Shown here one piece after another: positions 15,478 through 26,510 of a DNA stretch of 64,000 bases. This DNA comes from Caulobacter sp. (GTDB lineage Bacteria; Pseudomonadota; Alphaproteobacteria; Caulobacterales; Caulobacteraceae). Positions within the stretch are counted from its first letter, which is position 1; every line of letters begins with the position of its first letter. The translations under genes were made by a program, and so were the position numbers. Below the pieces are notes generated by a model that did not search any database, was not told the DNA's origin, and saw nothing but the letters and a program-made list of their open reading frames with translations. Where the stretch lies: contig NZ_JAGIBH010000005.1 of assembly GCF_017744445.1 (NCBI RefSeq), positions 186,001 to 250,000 on the forward strand, written 5' to 3'.

Positions 15478-17567
15478 GCCTCCAGCTTGGACCAACCTTC
15501 AGCGGGCCGGAAGCGCTCGCCGTATTGGCCGGCCAAAGCGTCCAGCTTGGCCTTCACGTCGCCTACGCCGCGTTGCCTGGCATAGTGCAACGGCCCGCCC
15601 CGGAACGGCGCGAAACCGGCGCCGAAGATCATCGCCGCGTCGATCACGTCCGGATCGTCCGAGACGCCATCGCCCAGCAGGGCCGCGCAGGTGTTGACCA
15701 GCGGCAGGATCAGGCGGTCGGCCATCTCCGGATCGGGCTCGGCGGCATTAGGCGCCTTCTGGGCGTGACCGCCTTTCCAGACGTAGAGCCCCTCACCCGT
15801 CTTCTTGCCCAACTTCTTCTGCTCGACCTTGTCGCGCAGCCACCGCGGGACGTCGGGCATGTCCCACTTGAGCTCGCGCTTGAGCATGTCAGCCACCGCC
15901 AGGCAGATATCCAAGCCCACCTGGTCGGCCAGCTCGATCGGCCCCATCGGCATGCCGAACCGCTCGGCGGCCTTGTCGATGGTCTCCTTGGCCACGCCCT
16001 CGTCCAGCATGGCCATGGCCTCGATCAAATAGGGCGTCAGGGCGCGGTTGACGATGAACCCCGGCGCGCTCTTGGCCGGAGCGGGCAAGCGGTCGATGGT
16101 CCCGACGAAGGCGCGTGCGGCCTTTTCGACCTCGGCGTCCAGCCCGTCGTGGCGCACCACCTCGACCAGCTGCATCCGCGAGACCGGGTTGAAGAAGTGC
16201 AGCCCGACCAGCCGTTCGGGTCGTTGCAGGCCCTGACGCAAGGTCTCCAGTGGGATGGAGGAGGTGTTGGTCGCCAGGATCGCGCCCTGCTTCATCACCG
16301 GCTCGAGCTTGGCGTAGAGACCCTGCTTCAGTTCGACCTTCTCCGGCGCGGCCTCGATGATCAGGTCGGCCGAGCGCGCGCCCTCGCCCTTCAGATCCGG
16401 GACCAGGCGATCGAGGGCGTCGCGGACCTGCAGGTGGTCGTCGTGACTGATCTTGCCGTAGAGCTCGGCCGCGCGCTTGATCGCCCCACCGATCGGCTCG
16501 GGCTTGACGTCGGTCAGGGTGACGGAAAGGCCGCTCCAGGCGCACCAGGCGGCGATATCGCCGCCCATGGCCCCGGCCCCGATCACGTGCACCCGCTTGA
16601 TGCCGCCGCCCTCCCCGGCCAGGCCTTTCAGCTTTTCGCGCAGGAAGAAGACGCGGATCAGGTTCTGGACCGTCGGCGTCACCATCAACCGCGCGAACGA
16701 TCCGATCTCGGCGGCCTTCATCGCCTCGAAGTCGCCGCCGTGACGCTCCCACAGCTCGATCAGGGCGTTCGGGGCCGGATAGTGCTCGGGCGGCGCCTGC
16801 TTCTTGGCCTCGTCGCGCATACGGCCGGCGGCCAGGCGGCGGGCGGGCGCGCTGTCCTTGAGCTTGTCGATGAGGCTCTGGCCGTCGCCATGCAGCTCGC
16901 CGCGCACGGCGGCCTGAACGGCGGCGCGGACATGACGCTCGGGCACGACCGCATCGACCAGCCCCAGGGCCTTGGCCTTGCGGGCTGGGATGGTCTTGCC
17001 TGTCAGCATGAAGCTCATCGCCTGCAACGGATCGATCAGCCGCGTGAAACGCGCCGTGCCGCCCAGGCCGGGATGCAGACCCAATTGCACCTCCGGAAAG
17101 CCGAACCTGGCGCCCTCGACGGCGATGCGGACCTTGCAGGCCAGCGCCACCTCCAGCCCGCCGCCCAGCGCGTAACCGTGCACCACCGCGATGGTCGGAT
17201 AGGCTTGGCCTTCCAGCCGGTCGGTGATGGCATGGGCCCGCGCCATGCGTTGCTCGACCTCGTTGACGTCGCTCGCCCCGCGAAACTGGCTGACGTCGGC
17301 GCCGGCGACGAAACCCGAGGTCTTGGCCGAGCGGATAACCAAGCCCGCTGGACGGTCGGTGTCCAGGGCGTCCAGGATCCGATCCAGCTCGCCCAGCACC
17401 GCGTCGTCCAGGGTGTTGGCGCTGGAGTCGACCTTGTCGAGCAATGCCCAGGCGATCCCGTCGGCGTCGCGCCCCAGCTTCCAATGAGTCAGGCCCAGCT
17501 CCACCGGCGTCGCGAGCCCTAGATCCAGGTCGCGGGGCTTCAAGAGGGTCAAGGCGGGGTCATGCAT
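15474..17567 (-). CDS. FadJ/FadB-like enoyl-CoA hydratase / 3-hydroxyacyl-CoA dehydrogenase
   Basis: A bifunctional beta-oxidation enzyme of about 697 residues. The crotonase domain (about 1-190) shows the oxyanion segments GFVAGADVSQF and GYALGGGLEVALACKVRIA. The Rossmann domain starts with VHVIGAGAMGGDIAAWCA (about 320), and the dehydrogenase catalytic His lies in GLHFFNPV, followed by two C-terminal HAD domains. The ATG at 17567 has AGGAGG 8 bp upstream; an ATG six bases earlier and a longer start are less well placed. It overlaps the acetyl-CoA hydrolase gene and lies next to the thiolase gene, giving a complete set for the last three beta-oxidation steps. Confidence 0.93.
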   Translation of the reverse strand: MHDPALTLLKPRDLDLGLATPVELGLTHWKLGRDADGIAWALLDKVDSSANTLDDAVLGELDRILDALDTDRPAGLVIRSAKTSGFVAGADVSQFRGASDVNEVEQRMARAHAITDRLEGQAYPTIAVVHGYALGGGLEVALACKVRIAVEGARFGFPEVQLGLHPGLGGTARFTRLIDPLQAMSFMLTGKTIPARKAKALGLVDAVVPERHVRAAVQAAVRGELHGDGQSLIDKLKDSAPARRLAAGRMRDEAKKQAPPEHYPAPNALIELWERHGGDFEAMKAAEIGSFARLMVTPTVQNLIRVFFLREKLKGLAGEGGGIKRVHVIGAGAMGGDIAAWCAWSGLSVTLTDVKPEPIGGAIKRAAELYGKISHDDHLQVRDALDRLVPDLKGEGARSADLIIEAAPEKVELKQGLYAKLEPVMKQGAILATNTSSIPLETLRQGLQRPERLVGLHFFNPVSRMQLVEVVRHDGLDAEVEKAARAFVGTIDRLPAPAKSAPGFIVNRALTPYLIEAMAMLDEGVAKETIDKAAERFGMPMGPIELADQVGLDICLAVADMLKRELKWDMPDVPRWLRDKVEQKKLGKKTGEGLYVWKGGHAQKAPNAAEPDPEMADRLILPLVNTCAALLGDGVSDDPDVIDAAMIFGAGFAPFRGGPLHYARQRGVGDVKAKLDALAGQYGERFRPAEGWSKLEA

Positions 17568-17580
17568 GGCCATCTCCTCC

Positions 17581-18888
17581 TCAGACCCGCTCAATCAACA
17601 TGGCGCCGCCCTGGCCGCCGCCAATGCACTCGGTGGCGATGCCGCGCCTGAGATCTAGGCGCTCCAGGGCGTTGATCAGATGCAGCACGATCCGGTTGCC
17701 GCTGGCGCCGACCGGGTGACCCAGGCTGATCGCCCCGCCATCGACGTTCAGTCGATTGCGGTCGATGCTGCCCGCCGCGCCGGGCAAGCCCAGAACCTCG
17801 CGACAGAAGGCTTCGTCCTCCCAGGCCGCCAAACAGGACAGCACCTGAGCCGCGAAGGCCTCGTTGAGCTCCCAGAGCTCGATATCCTGCAAGGTGAGGC
17901 GCGCGCGCTGCAGCAACGGCGTGGAGGCCAGCACCGGCCCCAGGCCCATGATCGACGGATCCAGCGCCGCCCACTCGCTGTCCAGGATCACCGCGCGCGG
18001 CTTCAGACCGTGCTTCTTCACCGCCTCTTCCGAGGCCAGGATCACCCAGGAGGCGCCGTCGGTGATCTGCGAGCTGTTGCCGGGCGTGACCTTGCCGAAC
18101 GGCCGCTCGAAGGCCGGCTTCAGCTTGGCCAGCTTGTCGACCGAGCTGTCGGGGCGCACGCCGTCGTCTTGGTCGTGCACAGTTCCGTCGCGTGCGAAGG
18201 CCGGCTCGACCTCGCCCGCCAGCCACCCGGCGTCCTGAGCCTTGGCCAGGCGATGATGGCTTTCGACGGCATAGGCGTCGGCGGCCTCGCGGCTGATGTC
18301 GAAATAGTGGGCCAGCATCTCGGCGGTCTGGCCCATCCCCAAGTCGGTGATCGGGTCGGTCAAGCCGCGCTCCAGGCCGACGACCGGCGCCAGCATGTCG
18401 GGCCGAAAGCCGGCCATGGCCTTGACCTTGTCTATCGGCGCCTTGGCGCCCTGCAGGCCCGACAGCCACTCGACGGCCGATTGTTTCAGCACCAGCGGCG
18501 CATGGCTGAGCGCCTCGGCCCCGCCGGCCAGGATCAGGTTCGACGAGCCATCGCGGATGTAACGATAGGCCGTGTCGATCGACTGCATTCCCGAGCCACA
18601 GTTGATGGCCACGGTGAAGGCGGTCATCCGCGGCCCGCAGCCCAGCCGCAGCGCCGCGACGCGCGCGGGGTTCTGTTCGTCGGCGATGACGTTGACGCAG
18701 CCCAGGATCACCTGGTCGAAGGCGTCCGGCGCGAACGGCTGGCGCAGCAGCAGCGGCCGGCCGCACTGCACCGCCAAGTCCACTGGCGTGAATGGCCCGG
18801 GTCCGCCACGCGCCTTGAGGAACGGCGTGCGGGCGCCATCGACGATATAGACCGGCCGGCCGGCGACCGGGCTCCTCAGAACGTTCAT
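17581..18888 (-). CDS. Acetyl-CoA C-acyltransferase (FadI/FadA-like thiolase)
   Basis: 435 residues, the length of FadI-type thiolases rather than the 390 of FadA. Catalytic elements are present: the nucleophile Cys in INCGSGMQS, NEAFAAQ, GHPVGASG with the base His and the second Cys in ECIGGGQGG. It cleaves 3-ketoacyl-CoA to acetyl-CoA and a shortened acyl-CoA in the cytoplasm. ATG 18888 is preferred, with GGAGCG 5 bp upstream; a GTG at 18915 overlapping the upstream stop codon is the alternative. It precedes the FadJ-like gene by 13 bp. Confidence 0.93.
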   Translation of the reverse strand: MNVLRSPVAGRPVYIVDGARTPFLKARGGPGPFTPVDLAVQCGRPLLLRQPFAPDAFDQVILGCVNVIADEQNPARVAALRLGCGPRMTAFTVAINCGSGMQSIDTAYRYIRDGSSNLILAGGAEALSHAPLVLKQSAVEWLSGLQGAKAPIDKVKAMAGFRPDMLAPVVGLERGLTDPITDLGMGQTAEMLAHYFDISREAADAYAVESHHRLAKAQDAGWLAGEVEPAFARDGTVHDQDDGVRPDSSVDKLAKLKPAFERPFGKVTPGNSSQITDGASWVILASEEAVKKHGLKPRAVILDSEWAALDPSIMGLGPVLASTPLLQRARLTLQDIELWELNEAFAAQVLSCLAAWEDEAFCREVLGLPGAAGSIDRNRLNVDGGAISLGHPVGASGNRIVLHLINALERLDLRRGIATECIGGGQGGAMLIERV

Positions 18889-18911
18889 GACGCGCTCCGG
18901 ATTGGCGGAAC

Positions 18912-20210
18912 TCACTTGGCCGGCGCGACGCGCCAGACGGTGTTCGAAAGGTCGTCGGCGATCAGCAGGATGCGCTTGGCCGGATCGAAGGCCACGCCCA
19001 CCGGACGACCTCGGGCCTTCTGGCCGTCCAGGAAGCCGGTGACGAAATCGACGGGCTTACCGTTCGGACGGCCGCCGGCGAACGGGATCCAGACGATCTT
19101 GTAGCCGGACAGGTCCTGGCGGTTCCAGCTGCCGTGCTCGCCAACGAACACGCCTTCCCGGAAGTCGCCGCCAAAGCCGCCATCGCGCGCGAAGCTGACT
19201 CCCAGCGCCGCCACGTGCGAGCCCAGGGCGTAATCGGGCACGACGGCTTTAGCCACCATGTCGGGGTTCTGCGGCCGCACGCGCGGATCGACGTTCTGGC
19301 CCCAATAGCTGTAGGGCCAGCCATAGAAGGCGCCGTCGCGCACGGCGGTCAGGTAGTCGGGCACCAGCTGCGGGCCCAGCTCGTCGCGCTCATTGACCAC
19401 GGCCCACAGGGCGTTGGTCGTCGGCTCGATCGCCAGGGCCGTGGGATTGCGGATGCCGTGGGCGATGGTGCGGCGCGCGCCGGTCAGGCGGTCGATCTCC
19501 CAGACCACGGCGCGCTCTTCCTCGACGTCCAGGCCCCGCTCGCCGACATTGCTGTTCGAGCCGATGCCGACATAGAGCTTGGTCCCGTCCGCGCTGGCGG
19601 TCAGCGACTTGGTCCAGTGGTGGTTGATCCGCGAGGGCAGCTTGGTCAGCTCGACGCCCTTGGCGGTGATCCTGGTCTGCCCCGGCTGGTACGGGAAACG
19701 CAGCAAGGCGTCCTGGTTGGCCACATAGAGTTGGCCATCGACGAAGGCCAGGCCGTAGGGCGCGTTGAGACCTTCGATCAGGGTCTCCTTGACCTCGGCG
19801 CGGCCGTCGCCATCGGCGTCCCGCAGCAGGGTGACGCGGTTGCCGCCCTTCACCATGGTCTTGCCCTTGGCCTTGATGTAGCCGGCAATGAAATCCTTGG
19901 GCCGGACCTTAGGCGCCTGGGCGCCGCCGGAGCCCTCGGCCACCAGCACGTCGCCATTGGGCAGCACCAGCATCTGGCGCGGGATCTTCAGGTCTGTGGC
20001 CAAGGCGGTGACAGTGAAACCCGCCGGCGCGCGCGGGGTCACATCGCCCCACCCCACGGGCTTGGCGATCTTCATCGGCGGCAGCAGGGTTTCCTGCCGA
20101 TCGGGCAGCGGCGGCTTGCCCGCGCCGGTCTGGTCGAGACCAGGATCGCTGCGGCCGCAGGCCGCCAGGGTGATCGCCGCCGTGGCGAGGAGAAGCCAGC
20201 GTGCGCTCAT
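18912..20210 (-). CDS. Sorbosone/glucose dehydrogenase-like beta-propeller lipoprotein
   Basis: 432 residues with a lipoprotein signal (LLLATAAITLAAC, Cys18) and a six-bladed propeller typical of the PQQ-binding glucose/sorbosone dehydrogenase family: VLPNGDVLVAEGSG, HGIRNPTALA, GRPVGVAFDPAKRILLIADD. It would oxidise a sugar or aldose in the periplasm with PQQ, but such proteins often lack a proven substrate. It overlaps the DUF2231 gene by 4 bp and its stop overlaps a possible GTG of the thiolase gene, so the three may be one transcript despite unrelated roles. Confidence 0.85.
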   Translation of the reverse strand: MSARWLLLATAAITLAACGRSDPGLDQTGAGKPPLPDRQETLLPPMKIAKPVGWGDVTPRAPAGFTVTALATDLKIPRQMLVLPNGDVLVAEGSGGAQAPKVRPKDFIAGYIKAKGKTMVKGGNRVTLLRDADGDGRAEVKETLIEGLNAPYGLAFVDGQLYVANQDALLRFPYQPGQTRITAKGVELTKLPSRINHHWTKSLTASADGTKLYVGIGSNSNVGERGLDVEEERAVVWEIDRLTGARRTIAHGIRNPTALAIEPTTNALWAVVNERDELGPQLVPDYLTAVRDGAFYGWPYSYWGQNVDPRVRPQNPDMVAKAVVPDYALGSHVAALGVSFARDGGFGGDFREGVFVGEHGSWNRQDLSGYKIVWIPFAGGRPNGKPVDFVTGFLDGQKARGRPVGVAFDPAKRILLIADDLSNTVWRVAPAK

Positions 20211-20641
20211 CGGATCAGGCCCTCGGCGCGTTGACTGGAATAACCGATGGCGGCGGCGATCAGGGCCGCCACGGACGAAATGATCGACAGGACCAGACCC
20301 GCCGCGCCCACCGAACTCCAGCCATCGTGGCTATGTTGGAAAGCGTTGATCAGGCCGGCAATGAACATCACCGCCACAGCCGCTAGATAGACCAGGGCCC
20401 GCCCCCGCGTCGTGCGCCCCGGAAAGGCTAGCGCCACGATCGCCCAGGCCAGCGTCAAGCCGCCAAAGAAACAGCCCCCGGCGATCAGCCAGGCCGAGAA
20501 GTTCGTCCACTGGACCGCGGCGCTGTTCAGATAGGCGATGTCGGAAGCAAGGCCGGCGGGAAACAGCGCCAGCGGGAAAGCCAGCAGGATGGAATGGACG
20601 GGATGGAGAGGCGTGGCTCCGATCCCTCTCGAGGCTGGCAT
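20207..20641 (-). CDS. DUF2231 family membrane protein
   Basis: 144 residues with four hydrophobic helices and the family lead MPASRG...TPLHPVHSILLAFPLALFPAGLASD, where the HP(V/I)H motif is characteristic of DUF2231. Many members sit beside sugar dehydrogenases or cytochromes and may pass electrons or bind a cofactor through that histidine pair; this is inference. The gene heads the leftward unit with the sorbosone dehydrogenase-like gene (4-bp overlap) and has a GGAGTACCCC ribosome site. Nothing is recognisable in the 89 bp before it apart from a short hairpin. Confidence 0.82.
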   Translation of the reverse strand: MPASRGIGATPLHPVHSILLAFPLALFPAGLASDIAYLNSAAVQWTNFSAWLIAGGCFFGGLTLAWAIVALAFPGRTTRGRALVYLAAVAVMFIAGLINAFQHSHDGWSSVGAAGLVLSIISSVAALIAAAIGYSSQRAEGLIR

Positions 20642-20708
20642 GGGGTACTCCGACTAACGCCGTTCATGGCGCTAGCGGAGCAATCCCTGGCTGAGCCTTT
20701 GGTTTCAT

Positions 20709-20725
20709 CCGCGCGCGATGCGCGG
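20709..20725 (-). terminator. Possible hairpin downstream of guaA
   Basis: Perfect 6-bp inverted repeat CCGCGC-loop5-GCGCGG starting 6 bp beyond the guaA stop. It is not followed by a T run on the transcribed strand, so at best it is an RNA 3'-end stabiliser or weak terminator. Confidence 0.3.
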
Positions 20726-20730
20726 TCGGC

Positions 20731-22290
20731 CTACTCCCACTCGATCGTGCCGGGCGGCTTGCTGGTCACGTCGTAGACGACCCGGTTCACGCCCCGCACT
20801 TCATTGATGATGCGCGTGGCGGTCTTGCCCAGGATCGGCCAAGGGAACTCGAAGAAGTCGGCGGTCATGCCGTCGGTCGAGGTGACCGCGCGCAGGGCCA
20901 GGACGTTCTCGTAAGTGCGGGCGTCGCCCATGACGCCCACCGTCTTGACCGGCAGCAGCACGGCGAAGGCCTGCCAGATCTGGTCATAGAGGCCGGCATT
21001 GCGGATCTCTTCCAGGTAGATGGCGTCGGCGTCCTGCAGGACCTTGACCTTCTCGGGCGTGATCTCGCCGGGGATGCGGATGGCCAGGCCCGGGCCCGGG
21101 AAAGGGTGGCGGCCGACGAAGGCCGGCGCCAGGCCCAGCTCGACGCCCAGGGCGCGGACCTCGTCCTTGAAGAGTTCGCGCAGCGGCTCGACCAGCTTCA
21201 GCTTCATGTAGTCCGGCAGGCCGCCGACATTGTGGTGGCTCTTGATGACCGCCGAGGGGCCGCCGCGGGCCGAGACGCTCTCGACGACGTCGGGATACAG
21301 CGTGCCCTGGGCCAGGAACTGCGCGCCGTCGATCTTGGCGGCTTCCTTGTCGAAGACCTCGATGAACAGGCGGCCGATGGTCTTGCGCTTGGTCTCCGGG
21401 TCGCTGACGCCGGCCAGCTCACCTAGGAACAGGTCGCCGGCGTCCACGTGGACCAGCGGGATGTTGTAGTGGTCGCGGAACAGGGTAACGACCTGATCGG
21501 CCTCGTTCTTGCGCAGCAGGCCGGTGTCGACGAACACGCAGGTCAGCTGGTCGCCGATCGCCTCGTGGATCAGGACGGCGGCCACCGAGCTGTCGACGCC
21601 GCCCGACAGGCCGCAGATCACCTTGCCGGTCCCGACCTGGTCGCGGATCTTCTGGACCATCTCCTGGCGGAACGCCGCCATGGTCCAGTCGCCCGTCAGG
21701 CCGGCCAAGGCCAGGAAGTTCTTGTAGATCTGGGGCCCATTGACCGTGTGATAGACCTCCGGGTGGAACTGAAGGGCGTAGATCTGCTTGGCGTCATTGG
21801 CGATGGCGGCGAACGGGGCGCCGGTCGAGGTGCCGATGACCTCGAAGCCTTCCGGGATGGCGGTGACGCGGTCACCGTGGCTCATCCAGACGGTTTCCAT
21901 CTCGCCGACCCCGGCCAGGCCTTCGAACAGCCGGCTCGATTTGCCGATGGTCAGCTCGGCGCGGCCGAACTCGCCGGCGTGGCCGCCCTCGACCTTGCCG
22001 CCCAGCACGTCGCACAGCAGCTGCTGGCCGTAGCAGATGGCCAGCATCGGCAGGCCCAGGTCGAACAGCTTGCGGCCGATGCGGGGGCTGTCGTCTTCCA
22101 GAACGCTGGCCGGACCGCCCGACAGGATGATGGCGGCGGGTTTGTAGGTGTCGACCAGCTCTTCGGCCTTGTCGAACGGATGGATCTCGCAATAGACGCC
22201 GGCCTCGCGCACCCGGCGGGCGATCAGCTGGGTCACTTGGCTGCCGAAATCGACGATCAGGACGCGCTGGTGGTGGGTTTCGGTGGTCAT
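20731..22290 (-). CDS. guaA: GMP synthase (glutamine-hydrolysing)
   Basis: Converts XMP to GMP with ATP and glutamine. The 519-residue protein has an N-terminal class-I glutamine amidotransferase domain with nucleophile Cys86 ([10 protein letters not shown]) and HPEV at about 176, a PP-loop ATP pyrophosphatase domain with [10 protein letters not shown] (about 232), and the C-terminal dimerisation domain ending GTIEWE. The ATG at 22290 has GGAGA 7 bp upstream; an in-frame TTG two codons earlier is less likely. guaB lies 1.7 kb away on the same strand, so the two GMP-synthesis genes flank an RNA methyltransferase and a MAPEG gene. Confidence 0.98.
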   Translation of the reverse strand: MTTETHHQRVLIVDFGSQVTQLIARRVREAGVYCEIHPFDKAEELVDTYKPAAIILSGGPASVLEDDSPRIGRKLFDLGLPMLAICYGQQLLCDVLGGKVEGGHAGEFGRAELTIGKSSRLFEGLAGVGEMETVWMSHGDRVTAIPEGFEVIGTSTGAPFAAIANDAKQIYALQFHPEVYHTVNGPQIYKNFLALAGLTGDWTMAAFRQEMVQKIRDQVGTGKVICGLSGGVDSSVAAVLIHEAIGDQLTCVFVDTGLLRKNEADQVVTLFRDHYNIPLVHVDAGDLFLGELAGVSDPETKRKTIGRLFIEVFDKEAAKIDGAQFLAQGTLYPDVVESVSARGGPSAVIKSHHNVGGLPDYMKLKLVEPLRELFKDEVRALGVELGLAPAFVGRHPFPGPGLAIRIPGEITPEKVKVLQDADAIYLEEIRNAGLYDQIWQAFAVLLPVKTVGVMGDARTYENVLALRAVTSTDGMTADFFEFPWPILGKTATRIINEVRGVNRVVYDVTSKPPGTIEWE

Positions 22291-22321
22291 CGGCAAATCT
22301 CCAGCGGTCAGGCGTTCAAAA

Positions 22322-23599
22322 TCAGGGCGTGTAGGACGATCGCTCCAGCACGGCGGCGAAAAAGCCGTCGGTGCCAGCGCGATGCGGGGTCAGGCGCAGA
22401 TAGCCTTCGGGCGTGACGTGGGTGACGCCATCGAGCGCGATCGGCTTCACGACAAATTCGGGGTGGCGCTCGAGGAAGCCGGCGACGCGGTCCTCGTTCT
22501 CGTCGGTCAGCAGCGAGCAGGTCACGTAGACCATGCGGCCGCCGGCCTTCACGAAGGTCGAGGCGTCTTCCAGCACCGAGTCCTGCTCGATCTGGCGCTT
22601 GGCCAGCTGGTCGGGCGACAGACGCCATTTCGCATCAGGATGCCGGCGCCAGGTGCCGGCCCCCGTGCAAGGCGCGTCGACGAAGACGACGTCGATCTTG
22701 CCTTCCAGGCCCTTCAGCGGCGTGGCTTCGATCGGCGAGCGGATCTGCAGGTTGCGGACCCCTGCCCTCTGGCCCCGCCGGATGGTGTCGGCCAGGCGGC
22801 GGGCGTCGCTGTCGTGGGCGAAGATCTGGCCGGTGTTGCCCATGGCGGCGGCCAGGGCGAGCGTCTTGCCGCCGCCGCCGGCGCAGAAGTCCAGCACCTG
22901 CTTGCCCTTCACATCGCCCGCCACGGCGGCGGCGATCTGCGAGCCCAGGTCCTGGACCTCGAACCAGCCCTTGGAGAAGGCCGGCACGGCCTCGACCGAC
23001 GGCGTGCGGTCGGCGGCCTCGGGCGCGGGGATGCGGAAGGCGGTTGGCAGGACGCCGGCGGGGCCAGCGCCAATCAGCGCGACCGCCTTGGCGCCACGCT
23101 CGGCGTCGGTCTTCAGGGTGTTGATGCGCAGGTCGACCGGCGCACGTTCCGACAGCGCCCGCATCTCGACGGCCTGATCGGCGCCGAACGTGCGGACCAG
23201 GCGTTCTTCCAGCCAGTCGGGATAGTCGCCCGCCACCGGAGCTGGGGCACCGTCCAGTGCGACAGGATTGGTCAGGTGTTCACGCTCGGCGTCGGTCAGA
23301 GCGCCGAAGCCATGCTCTTCCGAAGCCGCTTCGGCGATGCGCTCGGGCGTCCACTTCCAGACGAAGGCCAGCACGCCCAGCATCACGCCGCGCGCGCTTG
23401 CATCGCCCATCATCCAGCCCAGCGAGCGCTTGCGACGCAGAGCGTCCAGCACCAGGCCCGAGACGAAGGCGCGGTCCTTGGAGCCGGCGTAGCGCGCGGT
23501 CTCGCCCCAGCGCTTCAAGGCCATCTTCGAGGGAAAATGCCGCGTCTCGATCTCGGTCAGAACCTCGATCGCCGCTGAAACCCGTCCGCCGTCCCGCAT
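22322..23599 (-). CDS. RsmB/NOP2/Sun family RNA (cytosine-5)-methyltransferase
   Basis: 425 residues. A NusB-like helical N-terminus (about 1-140) leads to a Rossmann methyltransferase with SAM motif [18 protein letters not shown], the first catalytic Cys in [12 protein letters not shown] and the second in VTCSLL, the two-cysteine signature of m5C RNA methyltransferases. The target is probably 16S rRNA, as for RsmB. The ATG at 23599 overlaps the stop of the MAPEG gene as ATGA; the open frame further upstream belongs to that gene's antisense and is ignored. Confidence 0.92.
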   Translation of the reverse strand: MRDGGRVSAAIEVLTEIETRHFPSKMALKRWGETARYAGSKDRAFVSGLVLDALRRKRSLGWMMGDASARGVMLGVLAFVWKWTPERIAEAASEEHGFGALTDAEREHLTNPVALDGAPAPVAGDYPDWLEERLVRTFGADQAVEMRALSERAPVDLRINTLKTDAERGAKAVALIGAGPAGVLPTAFRIPAPEAADRTPSVEAVPAFSKGWFEVQDLGSQIAAAVAGDVKGKQVLDFCAGGGGKTLALAAAMGNTGQIFAHDSDARRLADTIRRGQRAGVRNLQIRSPIEATPLKGLEGKIDVVFVDAPCTGAGTWRRHPDAKWRLSPDQLAKRQIEQDSVLEDASTFVKAGGRMVYVTCSLLTDENEDRVAGFLERHPEFVVKPIALDGVTHVTPEGYLRLTPHRAGTDGFFAAVLERSSYTP

Positions 23600-23994
23600 C
23601 AGACCACCAGGGCCGCGAGCAATATCAGGATCCCGACCATCGAAGCGACCCAGGCCAGGCTGCGTACATAAGGCACGCCGAACGCATAGAGCGGGATGTA
23701 GACGGCGCGCGCGGCCACATAGACCACCGCGCCGTAAGAGGTCAGGTCGCCCAGGCGACCGCCCAGATAGTCCACGATCACCAGCACCGCGAAGAACGCG
23801 AACGTCTCGCGGAAGTTGGCGAAGGCGCGTTCCAGGCGCCCCGCGACGCCGGTCAGCACGACCGGCTCGTCGCGGGGACCCGTATTCCACTTCAAGCCGC
23901 GCTGGGGCTGAGCGGCCGCGGCCGCCCACAGCAGGTGGATGATCCCGATGATCACCGCCGCCGCCAGCATCTGCAGCTCGAAGGCCATCCGCAT
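23599..23994 (-). CDS. MAPEG family membrane protein
   Basis: 131 residues, four hydrophobic helices, with RLERAFANFRETFAFFAVLVI, the central MAPEG signature (Arg/Glu pair and NFxE). The family includes glutathione S-transferases and peroxidases of the inner membrane, but bacterial members are mostly uncharacterised. It sits 3 bp after guaB and overlaps the RsmB-family gene, so it is carried in the same transcript; a direct link to purine synthesis is not apparent. Confidence 0.87.
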   Translation of the reverse strand: MRMAFELQMLAAAVIIGIIHLLWAAAAAQPQRGLKWNTGPRDEPVVLTGVAGRLERAFANFRETFAFFAVLVIVDYLGGRLGDLTSYGAVVYVAARAVYIPLYAFGVPYVRSLAWVASMVGILILLAALVV

Positions 23995-23997
23995 TGC

Positions 23998-25554
<1,557 letters not shown>

Positions 25555-25923
25555 TCAGACGACCGGCTCGGCGCGAAGATCCAGACGCTCCGCGACGACG
25601 GCCAGACGCTGATCGCGCGTCCAGAAACGCGAGCCCGTCAGCCTGGCGCTGGCCAGCAGATGGACATCGACATAGCCAATGCCAAGGCCGTGTAGGCGAT
25701 GGGTTTCGATGAAGCCGAACACTTCTTCGTCGGCAGCGACCTTGGCTTGTGGCATTTGCCGCAACGCCTCCAGCAGGGCAGCCCGTTGGCGCAGATTGCC
25801 AAGGGCCAATTCGCCGATCACGAAGGAATGGACGAGCACCCTGCCCTCCCCAAGCAATCGAGCAAGGGTGGCATTGGAGATCCGCAGATGATCGATCCAG
25901 ACGGAGGTGTCGACCAGGATCAC
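25555..25923 (-). CDS. vapC: VapC-type PIN-domain toxin
   Basis: 122 residues with the PIN ribonuclease fold: MILVDTSVWIDHLR with Asp5, Glu38 in VIGELALG, Asp86 in GIGYVDVHLLA and Asp104 in WTRDQRL, the four acidic metal ligands. VapC toxins cut tRNA or other RNA when freed from VapB. The ATG overlaps the antitoxin stop as ATGA, the usual arrangement. All catalytic residues are present, so the toxin is probably active. Confidence 0.93.
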   Translation of the reverse strand: MILVDTSVWIDHLRISNATLARLLGEGRVLVHSFVIGELALGNLRQRAALLEALRQMPQAKVAADEEVFGFIETHRLHGLGIGYVDVHLLASARLTGSRFWTRDQRLAVVAERLDLRAEPVV

Positions 25924-26117
25924 GCTGGCTCGGGCCTACGACGCTGAATGTCCTGCAGTTCGGGCTCGCTGCCGCCGAGCAGCGCCAACCGGCGAGCGCT
26001 CTCACGCTCCACGAGGGCCTTCAAAGCCTCACGAACCAAAGCGGCCTTTTCCTCGATCCCCGTTAGAGCGGTTGCTCGCGCCAGCAGGTCGTCGTCGAGC
26101 GCTAAGGTCGTGCGCAT
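25920..26117 (-). CDS. vapB: VapB-type antitoxin (type II, AbrB/RHH-like)
   Basis: 65 residues: MRTTLALDDDLLARA then LVREALKALVERE, the ribbon-helix-helix pattern of the VapB family found with VapC (also called type II TA antitoxin VapB), followed by a disordered C-terminal segment with GGSEPELQDIQRRR that would wrap the toxin. It lies first in the operon and overlaps vapC. A palindrome at 26145-26158 close before its start is the expected autoregulatory operator. Confidence 0.88.
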   Translation of the reverse strand: MRTTLALDDDLLARATALTGIEEKAALVREALKALVERESARRLALLGGSEPELQDIQRRRPEPA

Positions 26118-26144
26118 GCCGCAATCTCCTTTGGCGTCAGAATA

Positions 26145-26158
26145 GCATCAAATGATGC
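26145..26158. promoter_or_regulatory. Palindromic operator candidate of vapBC
   Basis: Perfect inverted repeat GCATCA-AA-TGATGC, 28 bp upstream of vapB. Self-repressed TA operons normally carry such a site overlapping the promoter. A partial half-site (ATCGATGC) follows at about 26163-26170. Confidence 0.5.
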
Positions 26159-26190
26159 CGCAATCGATGCCACAACACGAGGCCCTTGCA

Positions 26191-26213
26191 TTTCGAGTAC
26201 GCATAACTCAAAA
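26191..26213. promoter_or_regulatory. Imperfect inverted repeat upstream of parDE
   Basis: TTTCGAGT-N7-ACTCAAAA (one mismatch), 22 bp before parD, inside an AT-rich stretch. It is separate from the vapB palindrome and is the likely operator for the ParD/ParE complex. Confidence 0.4.
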
Positions 26214-26234
26214 TAGAACAAAGAGAGAACGATC

Positions 26235-26510
26235 ATGGCCAACGACATCGATCTTGGGCGGCAGCTTGAAGCGGTCGTCGACGATCTGATCGCGAAGGGC
26301 CGATACCGCTCCAGAAGCGAGGTGCTTCGTGAGGGCGTTCGGCTGGTGCAGGAGCGCGAGACCAGGCTCGCCGCGCTGGAGGCCGCGCTCGCCGAGGGCT
26401 TGGCCGATATCGAGGCTGGACGCATCTATCCGATGGAAGAGGTCTTCGCGGAGCTCGAGGCCGAGCTCGAACTGCTGTCAAACCCCGCCGCCGGCCTGGC
26501 TGAAGAATGA
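26235..26510 (+). CDS. parD: ParD-type antitoxin
   Basis: 91 residues with the ribbon-helix-helix antitoxin pattern: MANDIDLGRQLEAVVDDLIAKGRYRSRSEVLREGVRLVQ, where GRYxSxSEVLREGxR is the ParD signature. The acidic C-terminal helix (about 50-91) would neutralise the toxin. An AGAGAG ribosome site precedes the ATG. It overlaps parE by 4 bp. Divergent from vapB. Confidence 0.92.
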   Translation: MANDIDLGRQLEAVVDDLIAKGRYRSRSEVLREGVRLVQERETRLAALEAALAEGLADIEAGRIYPMEEVFAELEAELELLSNPAAGLAEE

